This document shows, piece after piece, positions 1 through 5,788 of a stretch of 6,809 nucleotides of DNA. Position numbers and translations under genes: made by a program. The notes beneath the pieces are model-generated. The model worked only from the letters and a program-made list of their open reading frames with translations. It was not told where the DNA came from and searched no databases. Within the stretch, counting starts at the first letter, position 1. Each line of letters begins with the position of its first letter. This stretch comes from Cyanobacteria bacterium UBA9971 (lineage in GTDB: Bacteria > Cyanobacteriota > Vampirovibrionia > Gastranaerophilales > UBA9971), in NCBI GenBank assembly GCA_003499955.1, contig DNRP01000002.1, positions 15,162 to 21,970 on the forward strand, written 5' to 3'.

Positions 1-702
1 GTTAACGGATTTAAAGGTATCTTTTTCTCGTCAAAAACATACTTTGAACTGGTAAAAAACATTGTAAAAGTTTTAATATTGGGGTTTGTGGCTTATATAG
101 TATTCAAAGACCATATCACGGCTTTACTCGGGCTTTGCGCGATAGAAAACACGTTCTCTATTTTGTATGAATTTGGTAGAATAGTAATTGACTTCGTCAC
201 AAAAGCAGGAACAATATTTTTGGTAATTGCAGGGGCTGATTATCTTTTTACAAGATGGAAGTTCTTGAAAGATCAAAAAATGTCCTTCAAAGAGATGAAA
301 GATGAATACAAAAACAGCGAAGGAGATCCTCACGTAAAAGCTGCTTTAAGGCAAAGACGTATGCAAATGCTCCAACAAAGTATGCTTGATGCCGTACCGT
401 CAGCGGATTTTATTACAACAAATCCTATACATGTCGCAGTAGCTTTAAAATATAATACTGATGTCATGAAAGCGCCTAAAGTTATTGCCAAAGGGACAGA
501 ACTTTTTGCTAAAAAAATTGTCGCAATAGCTAAAGAGCATAATATTCCAGTAATAGAAAACCCGCCTGTAGCAAGGGCCTTGTACAGATTTGTTGATGTT
601 AACAGAGAAATTCCACCGGAATTATATAAAGCGGTAGCGGAAATTTTATTATTTGTATATAATTTACATAAAGAAAATAATATTAAAAACTACACAACTT
701 AA
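1..702 (+). CDS. flhB: Flagellar export apparatus protein FlhB, 5'-truncated by the window edge
   Basis: FlhB sits in the inner membrane at the base of the flagellar type III export gate; self-cleavage of its cytoplasmic domain switches export from rod/hook to filament substrates. The frame is open from base 1 (233 residues visible, with roughly the first 130-150 expected residues missing), so the TTG at 79 is internal and not the start. Visible are two hydrophobic segments (about codons 21-35 and 65-80), the conserved linker at codons 94-110 (MSFKEMKDEYKNSEGDP) and the autocleavage site at codons 141-144. After it comes the C-terminal domain with ALKY, APKVIAKG, NPPVARALY and an ending of the VAEILLFVYNL type. 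That ending favours flagellar FlhB over the virulence SctU proteins. The cleavage motif reads NPIH where the family has NPTH; the cleaved Asn-Pro pair is intact. Stop TAA lies 24 bp before the sigma factor gene, so the two are probably co-transcribed. Confidence 0.93.
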   Translation, partial: VNGFKGIFFSSKTYFELVKNIVKVLILGFVAYIVFKDHITALLGLCAIENTFSILYEFGRIVIDFVTKAGTIFLVIAGADYLFTRWKFLKDQKMSFKEMKDEYKNSEGDPHVKAALRQRRMQMLQQSMLDAVPSADFITTNPIHVAVALKYNTDVMKAPKVIAKGTELFAKKIVAIAKEHNIPVIENPPVARALYRFVDVNREIPPELYKAVAEILLFVYNLHKENNIKNYTT

Positions 703-726
703 ATTTGATAGAGAGTTTAATTTATT

Positions 727-1368
727 GTGCAAAGTCAAGTCAAAGAATACATAGAAATAATTGAAAAGGTTGCGCGTATAGAGCAAAGACGTATTCCGTC
801 ACACATGGTGGAATACGAAGAACTTGTGAGTATTGGTATTATTGCTATACAAGCTCTTGTGAAAAATAAAACCTCCGAGCAGCTTGAAAAATATAATAAA
901 TCATATATAGGAACTGCTGTAAGATGGGCTATCAGAAATGAACTTCGCAATCGTTACAGGTGGTATTCATATAAAGCCGCAAAATCCGAAGGAGAAGAAT
1001 CTGATTCAGACTCTTCAGAAATAGATTTAGCTCCTGAAAAAATCAGGGAAGGTATTTATTCAACAATATTATCTATTGACAGTATTTCGGATGCTTCTGA
1101 TAATGATTCTCCATTTGACTTTATTAAAGACAATGGAGCGCTTCCTGATGAAAGACTTGAACTTGTTGAATTAAGCAAGGCCATAAAAAAAGCCATTGCA
1201 AGTCTTCCTCCAAAAGAAAGAACTATTGTGGAATATCGTTTTTACAGAAATTTGCAGATAAAAGATATTGCAACTCAGGTTGGGCTTTCTTCGTCGAGGA
1301 TTACAAGAATTGTACAGGCTGCCTTAAATAATATCAGGCAGCATTTAATAGACAATGAGCAGATTTGA
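727..1368 (+). CDS. Sigma-70 family RNA polymerase sigma factor, probably flagellar (FliA/sigma-28 type)
   Basis: The protein has 213 residues. Residues about 28-85 fit sigma region 2: YEELVSIGIIAIQAL corresponds to the family's DLvsaGxiGLxxA, and YIGTAVRWAIRNELRNRYRWYS to the promoter-melting and -10-reading helices. Residues about 159-205 fit region 4, with SLPPKERTIVEYRF followed by a helix-turn-helix (IKDIATQVGLSSSRITRIVQAAL). Between them is an acidic, Ser/Asp-rich linker (87-145) whose end (SPFDFIKDNGALPDERLE) resembles the region 3/4 linker of group 3 sigmas. No sigma-1.1 is present. Size, domain pattern and position after flhB point to the flagellar sigma, but region 2 diverges from classical FliA, so no symbol is given. 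The start is GTG at 727: an in-frame TAA lies at 718-720, and GAGAG at 711-715 is the likely ribosome site. Likely targets nearby are the sigma-28-like promoters at 2085-2112 and 3368-3393. Confidence 0.88.
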   Translation: MQSQVKEYIEIIEKVARIEQRRIPSHMVEYEELVSIGIIAIQALVKNKTSEQLEKYNKSYIGTAVRWAIRNELRNRYRWYSYKAAKSEGEESDSDSSEIDLAPEKIREGIYSTILSIDSISDASDNDSPFDFIKDNGALPDERLELVELSKAIKKAIASLPPKERTIVEYRFYRNLQIKDIATQVGLSSSRITRIVQAALNNIRQHLIDNEQI

Positions 1369-1405
1369 TATTATAAATAACTTGAGTCGCTAATTATTTT
1401 TTGTT

Positions 1406-1444
1406 GTCATTGCGAGGAAGCCCGTAGGGCTGACGTGGCAATCT
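1406..1444. repeat. Dispersed palindromic repeat-like element (GTCATTGCGAGG...GCAATCT)
   Basis: The outer arms ATTGC (1409-1413) and GCAAT (1438-1442) bracket an inner stem AGCCC (1419-1423) / GGGCT (1427-1431) with a three-base loop. The GTCATTGCGAGGA...GACGTGGCAATCT pattern resembles an intergenic palindromic repeat seen in many copies in unrelated bacterial genomes. Only one copy lies in this window, so its repeated status here rests on recalled family resemblance. It is markedly more GC-rich than the flanking DNA and sits between two converging genes, a typical REP-like location. Confidence 0.6.
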
Positions 1445-1460
1445 ATAAAAAATAAAGAGA

Positions 1461-1490
1461 AGAGCCGCAATTGCGGCTCTCTCTCTTTTT
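1461..1490. terminator. Rho-independent terminator between converging genes
   Basis: A perfect 20-bp palindrome (1461-1480, AGAGCCGC stem around AATT) is followed on the plus strand by CTCTCTTTTT. It should end the flhB-sigma transcript. On the minus strand the same stem is followed by TCTCTTTATTTTTTA, so it probably also ends transcription of the 140-residue gene, whose stop is at 1511. Confidence 0.85.
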
Positions 1491-1510
1491 ATGAAACTTC
1501 CCTTTCCTGA

Positions 1511-1933
1511 CTATTTAATAATAAAACGTTCACCGGATGCTATTATAGCAAAATCTTCATCATCAAATTTTTGATTAAACTGTAATGCGGTTAGATTTTG
1601 AGCTTGAGTTGAAGTTAAATTCAATTCTTTCATAGCCAATCCCACATGTTTTTCCATTCCTTCAAAAAATTTGTTTACAGATTCAGAAATTCTTGATGCT
1701 TGTTCAGCATTAACATGTTTAGAAACTTCAATCTTTTTACCTTTAGTCTGGCTGCCTTTATTAGCGGCAACAACAGAAGAATTAGAGAGAAAATCAAGGA
1801 CTTCATCAGCAGATTTTGGTTTTACTACAGGAGCTTGCGCTTGTATTTCGGAGGCAACTTCTTCCTGTTTTTGTTTTTGAACCGGTTTTTGAGGATTAAC
1901 TATGTTAATGTTTTGAATCCTGATTTCGCTCAT
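1511..1933 (-). CDS. Orphan 140-residue polar protein, possible flagellar-regulon member
   Basis: I do not recognise a family. The protein begins MSEIRIQNINIVNPQKP, continues with a Gln/Lys/Pro/Val-rich, probably disordered stretch (13-40), then SADEVLDFLSNSS (41-53), a Lys/Ser linker (58-74), a predicted helix (75-104, NAEQASRISESVNKFFEGMEKHVGLAMKEL) and a mixed C-terminus ending FAIIASGERFIIK. It has no signal peptide, membrane segment or cysteine. Start ATG at 1933 is well supported by AGGAG at 1941-1945, seven bases away. The upstream sigma-28-like promoter (2085-2112) and the converging sigma factor suggest flagellar regulation. A diverged FlgM-like anti-sigma is possible: the IxNxNxVNPxK start and disordered N-terminal half fit loosely. 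However, the usual FlgM C-terminal sigma-binding signature (YxVDxxxIA) is not visible, so that is only a hypothesis. Confidence 0.8.
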   Translation of the reverse strand: MSEIRIQNINIVNPQKPVQKQKQEEVASEIQAQAPVVKPKSADEVLDFLSNSSVVAANKGSQTKGKKIEVSKHVNAEQASRISESVNKFFEGMEKHVGLAMKELNLTSTQAQNLTALQFNQKFDDEDFAIIASGERFIIK

Positions 1934-1972
1934 TATTCTTCTCCTTGCGTATATAAATTAGACAATTGGTTT

Positions 1973-2029
1973 AAAAAAAAGGCTCTCCGTCAATGTGTGA
2001 TGATAAGTAGTGAAGGTAAGATAGAGAGC
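1973..2029 (-). terminator. Possible terminator or attenuator in the leader of the 140-residue gene
   Basis: Read on the minus strand, GCTCTC (2029-2024) pairs with GAGAGC (1987-1982), with a further U-G pair inside. This is followed by C and eight Ts (1980-1973). The stem is short and the loop long (about 34-36 bases), so folding is uncertain. It lies between the sigma-28-like promoter and the gene. It could end read-through from the patatin gene, attenuate the leader, or terminate a small RNA of about 105 bases. The loop also contains one copy (1996-2004) of a 9-bp direct repeat TGTGATGAT, whose second copy is at 2046-2054. Confidence 0.35.
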
Positions 2030-2084
2030 AAGAAAAATGCTTTATTGTGATGATTGAATATTTAATTTAATCCTTACATACAAT

Positions 2085-2112
2085 TTATCGGGAAGCATGA
2101 TAAAAAACTTTA
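2085..2112 (-). promoter_or_regulatory. Sigma-28 (FliA/SigD)-type promoter for the 140-residue gene
   Basis: On the minus strand TAAAGTTT (2112-2105) is followed, 16 bases after TAAA, by CCCGATAA (2092-2085). The enterobacterial flagellar consensus is TAAAGTTT-N11-GCCGATAA, and the Bacillus SigD spacing is TAAA-N14-16. The -35 part matches 8 of 8 and the -10 part 7 of 8, with spacing one base over the enteric optimum. Transcription would start near 2078 and give a leader of about 145 bases before the ATG at 1933. Confidence 0.6.
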
Positions 2113-2175
2113 GAACATGTGAAATAAAGATTAAAATTTCGTTACAAAAGATTTTTAATTGTTTTTAAATAAGGT

Positions 2176-3345
2176 TTAAAATTTTATAAAATTTTGCAAG
2201 TCATCGATAATTTTGATAACTCTTGCGGTTAAGTTTTTTCTGTTACGTAAAATGTTTAATTTGAAAAATTTAAAAGAATAAACACTTTCTGAAAGCAGCC
2301 CCTGCAATTCAATAAACTGACCATAAATTCCCCTATGAATATAATCTTTATTTTCGGCAAAATAAATACATAAACTTCCCATAATTATTGAACATTCTGT
2401 TGCATTATTCCATGAAACAAATTCTTTTAAATCTTTAAGTTGAGACAGTATTTTTTCATAAATTTTATTAATATTTCTTTTTTTCTTAACAAGGTCATAA
2501 CTAAAATATTTTTTTACCGAGTCAAAACCGTTGATAATAAGTTCTTCTTTGTGATCATTAGAAATATTAAAATCAATAATCTTGATTTTGCCCGCGTCAA
2601 TTCTTATTATGTCAAACTGATCGTTTTTTCCGTATTTTGCTTCAAGAATATCAGTTGAAATATTGTAGCTTGTTTCAAGTATTGCGCTGAAATAATCAAG
2701 AAAACAAGAAATTTCTTTTGGTTTTTCAGACCCTTCAAGCCTGAATTCCAATATTTTTGAATTTGTATTTGCTAAAATATCGCTGGAGTCTTTCCATACA
2801 GGAAAATTATTAATTATATCGCCATCTACAAGACATTTATCATTTTCCCATACGGGCTTAAAAAAGCCCGGAATGCTTATAGATGCCCTAACAGCATGTG
2901 CTATTTCAATATCAGGGGTTTTTATTCTGCTGTATTCTTTAAAACCTCCATTAGAAACATCTGTCGCAATTATGATTAAATCTTTGTCCACGTCATGAAA
3001 AGTTACAGGTTTTTTTTCACAATCTTTATTTTCATAAAACTTTTTTTCAATATTTTTTTTAAGCCAGTAATAGACACCGTCACCTTTAAAAAACCCGAAA
3101 TCCTTTCCGAAAGGCAAATATAAATCCTGAAATTTCTGGTAATTAATGCTGAATAACAGTTTTTTTAATTCTTCATGGTTATAGCCTACAGATATTAGCG
3201 ATGCGACAATTGCGCCGACAGAAGAACTTGCATAGCCCGTTAAATTTATATTAAGCTCTTCAAGAGCTTTTAATGCTCCTATATATGCAGTACCTCTCAC
3301 ACCCCCGCCCGCAAATATGGCAAAATATTCTTTTTTATTACCCAT
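2176..3345 (-). CDS. Patatin-like phospholipase / lipid acyl hydrolase
   Basis: The protein has 389 residues. The patatin fold uses a Ser-Asp dyad to cleave acyl esters of membrane lipids. Visible are the oxyanion loop GGGVRG (13-18), the nucleophile elbow with Ser42 in YASSSVGAIVA, a SISIPGFFKP segment (155-164) and the catalytic Asp174 in VDGDIINNFPV. Two motif deviations are notable: the elbow reads SSSVG where GxSxG is usual, and the Asp motif is DGD, not DGG/DGA. Residues about 215-389 form a Lys/Ile-rich extension I cannot assign; no signal peptide or clear membrane helix is seen, so it is probably cytoplasmic. ATG at 3345 places the glycine loop near the N-terminus as usual in the family, with AGGT (3354-3357) as ribosome site. 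It stands alone, divergent from the ORF6N gene. The substrate cannot be read from sequence. Confidence 0.9.
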   Translation of the reverse strand: MGNKKEYFAIFAGGGVRGTAYIGALKALEELNINLTGYASSSVGAIVASLISVGYNHEELKKLLFSINYQKFQDLYLPFGKDFGFFKGDGVYYWLKKNIEKKFYENKDCEKKPVTFHDVDKDLIIIATDVSNGGFKEYSRIKTPDIEIAHAVRASISIPGFFKPVWENDKCLVDGDIINNFPVWKDSSDILANTNSKILEFRLEGSEKPKEISCFLDYFSAILETSYNISTDILEAKYGKNDQFDIIRIDAGKIKIIDFNISNDHKEELIINGFDSVKKYFSYDLVKKKRNINKIYEKILSQLKDLKEFVSWNNATECSIIMGSLCIYFAENKDYIHRGIYGQFIELQGLLSESVYSFKFFKLNILRNRKNLTARVIKIIDDLQNFIKF

Positions 3346-3367
3346 TAAAATCTACCTTTTATTTTGA

Positions 3368-3393
3368 TTATCGCCCTTGGTTAATAGCGTTTG
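3368..3393 (-). promoter_or_regulatory. Weak sigma-28-like promoter candidate for the patatin gene
   Basis: On the minus strand CAAA (3393-3390) is followed after 14 bases by GGCGATAA (3375-3368), which matches 7 of 8 positions of the flagellar -10 GCCGATAA and 3 of 4 of TAAA. A start near 3361 would leave a leader of about 16 bases that still includes the ribosome site. The spacer is at the short limit, so a different promoter is possible. Confidence 0.3.
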
Positions 3394-3420
3394 CTTTTTT
3401 CCTTGGTGACATTACTTTAT

Positions 3421-3449
3421 TTCAATTATAATAAATTTAATTATATAAT
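3421..3449 (+). promoter_or_regulatory. Candidate housekeeping promoter for the ORF6N-glycosyltransferase pair
   Basis: A perfect TATAAT (3444-3449) has TTCAAT (3421-3426) 17 bases upstream, a weak -35 in very AT-rich DNA. Transcription would start near 3456, about 63 bases before the ATG at 3519. Confidence 0.35.
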
Positions 3450-3518
3450 GATATTGCATATTAGCAGTGACTTTATATTTTAATAAATCCAAAGTAAAAG
3501 TGGACTGGAAAAATATAA

Positions 3519-4049
3519 ATGTACAATGAACTTGTACCAGTACAAATAATTGAAAATAAAATTTTTGTTATTCGAGGTCAACGGGTAATGTTGGATAGTG
3601 ATTTAGCAAATTTATACGATGTTGAAACCAAAAGACTTAACGAAGCTGTTAAAAGAAATATAGAGAGATTCCCCTCTGAATTCATGTTTCAACTTGCAAA
3701 TGAAGAGTGGAATTTTTTGAAGTCGCAAATTGCGACTTCAAAAGAAAGCAGAGGAGGCAAGCAAAAACTCCCTTATGTTTTTACGGAGTACGGTGTATTA
3801 ATGCTTTCTAATATACTTAATAGCAAAAAGTCTATCGCTGTTAGTATTCAGATAATTAAAGTTTTTACAAAACTTAGAGAACTTTCTTTAACAAATAAAG
3901 AAGTGTTCCAAAGGCTTGACGAACTTGAAAGAACTCTTATAAACTATGCAAGGGAAAATAACGCTAATATTGAGGAAATATTTCAACAACTTGGATATTT
4001 GCACGATATAACAAAGCCTAAGGAAATAGGTTTTAAATTTAATGATTAA
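3519..4049 (+). CDS. ORF6N domain-containing DNA-binding protein
   Basis: The protein has 176 residues. The ORF6N domain (about 7-120) is a DNA-binding module found in large DNA viruses, phages and many bacterial chromosomes, often in proteins of unknown regulatory role. Family hallmarks are visible in order: IxENKIFVIRGQRVMLDSDLANLYDVETKRLNEAVKRN (10-47), RFPSEFMFQL (50-59), LKSQIATSK (67-75), RGGKQKLPYVFTEYGVLMLSNIL (78-100) and a VSIQIIKVFTKLREL helix (108-122). A predicted coiled coil follows (about 125-160). The start is fixed by a TAA (3516-3518) immediately before the ATG; the ribosome site GGAA (3507-3510) is weak. No phage structural or integrase gene is nearby, so it looks like a solitary domesticated gene. 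The glycosyltransferase follows 17 bp later and may share its transcript. Codons 66-74 contain a perfect palindrome (see 3715-3743). Confidence 0.9.
   Translation: MYNELVPVQIIENKIFVIRGQRVMLDSDLANLYDVETKRLNEAVKRNIERFPSEFMFQLANEEWNFLKSQIATSKESRGGKQKLPYVFTEYGVLMLSNILNSKKSIAVSIQIIKVFTKLRELSLTNKEVFQRLDELERTLINYARENNANIEEIFQQLGYLHDITKPKEIGFKFND
3715..3743. repeat. Perfect 29-bp palindrome inside the ORF6N coding region
   Basis: Fourteen-base arms surround one central base (3729): TTTTGAAGTCGCAA reads as its exact reverse complement on the other side. It encodes FLKSQIATSK, a segment recognisable in ORF6N proteins, so protein conservation explains part of it, but codon choice must also cooperate to extend perfect symmetry over 29 bp. 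It could be an operator bound by the protein itself, an mRNA hairpin, or chance. Confidence 0.85.
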
Positions 4050-4066
4050 AAACAAGGAAAATTAAA

Positions 4067-4843
4067 ATGACTATATCAGTTGTGATTCATACTTATAATT
4101 CTGAAAAATATTTGGAAAAATGTTTGGAATCTGTAAAATCAGTTGAAGAAATTGTTATTTGCGATATGCATTCAACAGATAGAACTATAGAAATTGCGCA
4201 AAAATACGGCGCAAAAATTGTTTACCATGAAAATCTCGGATTTGCCGACCCTGCAAGAAATTTTGCGCTTTCTCATGCTACTCAGGAATGGATTCTCGTG
4301 CTTGATTCCGATGAAATGGTTACACCGGAGCTTTTAGATTATTTAAGAGAATATCAAACCAATCATCAAACTAATTACAAAGTTGTTTATATCCCGAGAA
4401 AAAACATACTTCTCGGGAAAGTTCTCTGGTCGTGGTATCCGAATCCTATTATGAGATTTTTTAAGAATGGAGTAGTAACTTTTGACGAAAAAGTTCATTG
4501 TACTCCTACTGTTCATGGAGTTGTAGGGGAATTTTTCATTGACCCGAAGCGAACTGACTTGGCTTTAATTCATTATAACTATGACTCTATTGAAGCTTTT
4601 ATCTCAAGAATGAACAAATACACTTCTCTTGAGCTTGAAAAATTCAAAGAAAGAAATATTAAATTTTCGGCAAAATTGCTTTTTACCAGACCTATAGGGG
4701 AATTTTTCAAAAGGTATCTTCTTAAAAAAGGTTATAAAGATGGCTGGCATGGGTTTATTTTTGCGGTTTTGATGGGAATTTATAAATTTGTCGCAATAAT
4801 AAAACTCTGGCAATCAGAATTAAATCTGGAAAATGAAGTTTAA
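4067..4843 (+). CDS. Family 2 glycosyltransferase, WaaE/KdtX-like
   Basis: The protein has 258 residues. It is a GT-A fold enzyme expected to transfer a sugar from a nucleotide donor to a cell-envelope polysaccharide or lipid-linked acceptor at the cytoplasmic face of the membrane. Visible are the N-terminal ISVVIHTYNSEKYLEKCLESV (3-23), the donor-binding VICDMHSTDRTIEIA (30-44), NLGFADPARNFAL (56-68) and the metal-binding DSDE (80-83) in WILVLDSDEMVTPEL. The KxxYKDGWHGF region and the hydrophobic helix 229-247 near the C-terminus resemble the WaaE (beta-1,4-glucosyltransferase of lipopolysaccharide core) group. Donor and acceptor cannot be deduced. ATG at 4067 has AAGGA (4054-4058), eight bases upstream. 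It follows the ORF6N gene by 17 bp and ends just before a strong terminator. No other envelope-sugar genes are in view, so it appears outside a large polysaccharide cluster. Confidence 0.9.
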   Translation: MTISVVIHTYNSEKYLEKCLESVKSVEEIVICDMHSTDRTIEIAQKYGAKIVYHENLGFADPARNFALSHATQEWILVLDSDEMVTPELLDYLREYQTNHQTNYKVVYIPRKNILLGKVLWSWYPNPIMRFFKNGVVTFDEKVHCTPTVHGVVGEFFIDPKRTDLALIHYNYDSIEAFISRMNKYTSLELEKFKERNIKFSAKLLFTRPIGEFFKRYLLKKGYKDGWHGFIFAVLMGIYKFVAIIKLWQSELNLENEV

Positions 4844-4847
4844 AAAC

Positions 4848-4884
4848 AAAAAAGTGGCTAGTCTTTCAGACTAGCCACTTTTTT
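4848..4884. terminator. Bidirectional Rho-independent terminator
   Basis: Seventeen-base perfect arms AAAAAAGTGGCTAGTCT (4848-4864) and their complement (4868-4884) enclose a TTC loop. The six Ts at one end and six As at the other make it work in both directions. It ends the glycosyltransferase transcript and the converging rubrerythrin transcript, which stop 5 and 13 bp away. Confidence 0.93.
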
Positions 4885-4896
4885 AAATAACTGTTT

Positions 4897-5457
4897 TTAT
4901 TCGAAATATCTGTTTAATAAGCCTTTGAAAGCCTGACCATGTCTTGCTTCATCTTTGCACATTTCATGAACGGTATCATGAATCGCGTCGTAGCCTAATT
5001 CTTTGGCTCTTGTAGCTATGTCTTTTTTGCCCTGGCATGCTCCAAATTCCGCGGCGACTCTTAATTCAAGGTTTTTCTTTGTGCTTGTATCAACCACTTC
5101 TCCGAGAAGTTCAGCGAATTTAGCGGCATGTTCAGCTTCTTCAAAAGCAATTCTTTTGTATGCTTCGGCAATTTCAGGGAAGCCTTCTCTGTCAGCCTGA
5201 CGGCTCATAGCCAGATACATTCCAACTTCCGTGCATTCACCTGTAAAATTAGCTTTTAATCCATCAATAACTTCAGGATCTATGCCTCTAGCTATGCCGA
5301 TTTTATGTTCATCAGCCCAGGCTAATGTCTGATTTTGCTGTTCTTTGAATTTTTCGGAAGGAACGCCACACTGTGGACATTTTGCAGGAGGCGCATCACC
5401 TTCATGGTTGTATCCGCACACTGAACATACAAATTTTTTTACAACTGCCGTATTCAT
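4897..5457 (-). CDS. Rubrerythrin with N-terminal rubredoxin domain (reverse rubrerythrin)
   Basis: The protein has 186 residues. It is a cytoplasmic non-haem di-iron peroxidase that reduces hydrogen peroxide (and helps remove oxygen) in anaerobes, receiving electrons through a rubredoxin centre. The rubredoxin-like iron site comes first: Cys11, Cys14, Cys27 and Cys30 in two CxxCG motifs. The ferritin-like four-helix domain follows, with likely iron ligands Glu74/Glu77, Glu107-x2-His110, Glu137 and Glu170-x2-His173. In classical rubrerythrin the order is reversed, with rubredoxin at the C-terminus; this layout matches the clostridial reverse rubrerythrins, which are oxidative-stress induced. 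ATG at 5455-5457 is supported by GAGGG (5465-5469) seven bases away. It is monocistronic, with its own terminator and AT-rich upstream region. A TATACT (minus strand, 5511-5506) could be its -10, without a convincing -35. Confidence 0.95.
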   Translation of the reverse strand: MNTAVVKKFVCSVCGYNHEGDAPPAKCPQCGVPSEKFKEQQNQTLAWADEHKIGIARGIDPEVIDGLKANFTGECTEVGMYLAMSRQADREGFPEIAEAYKRIAFEEAEHAAKFAELLGEVVDTSTKKNLELRVAAEFGACQGKKDIATRAKELGYDAIHDTVHEMCKDEARHGQAFKGLLNRYFE

Positions 5458-5590
5458 AGTTTTTCCCTCTCTTTTTACAACTAAACTTGAAATTTGCTTT
5501 ATTAAAGTATAATTTAAAATTTCAAATTTAAATGAAACTTAACAGAAAATTAATTTTTGAATTCAAATAATAAATATTATATGTAAAACG

Positions 5591-5671
5591 TACACTTATT
5601 TAAAACCCCCAAAAGTTACTATACGCAAGAAAAAATATAAAAATTTTTCATTATTTGCAATAATAAGTGTA
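5591..5671. repeat. Ten-bp perfect inverted repeat with 61-bp spacer
   Basis: TACACTTATT (5591-5600) recurs as its exact reverse complement at 5662-5671. The arms are AT-rich and far apart, so this may be chance, paired protein-binding half-sites, or a long-range stem. Confidence 0.4.
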
Positions 5672-5788
5672 AATACAGCGATTAAAACTCAAAATTTCCT
5701 TTAAAAATCAACAATTACCCCCTTTAAAAAACATACATAATATGTTAATATGATAATAAAACAAGCATTACATTTGTAGCAAACAAAA

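Noticed and set aside
79..702. Starting flhB at TTG 79
   Set aside because: The frame is open to base 1 and encodes FlhB-like sequence upstream, so 79 is an internal codon.
1671..2050. Plus-strand open frames opposite the 140-residue gene
   Set aside because: They lie antisense to a gene with a strong ribosome site, are Cys/Phe/Ser-rich in the way of reverse-complement translations, and have no ribosome site of their own.
3346..4066. Prophage or mobile element around the ORF6N gene
   Set aside because: No integrase, phage structural gene, terminal repeats or tRNA; only the single ORF6N domain, which is also common as a chromosomal gene.
5003..5200. Plus-strand frame opposite rubrerythrin
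   Set aside because: Shadow of a well-supported rubrerythrin gene; no recognisable domain.
5501..5515. PerR-like box upstream of rubrerythrin (TTATACTTTAATAA on the minus strand)
   Set aside because: Reverse rubrerythrins can be PerR-controlled, but this matches the TTATAATnATTATAA consensus poorly and the DNA is very AT-rich.
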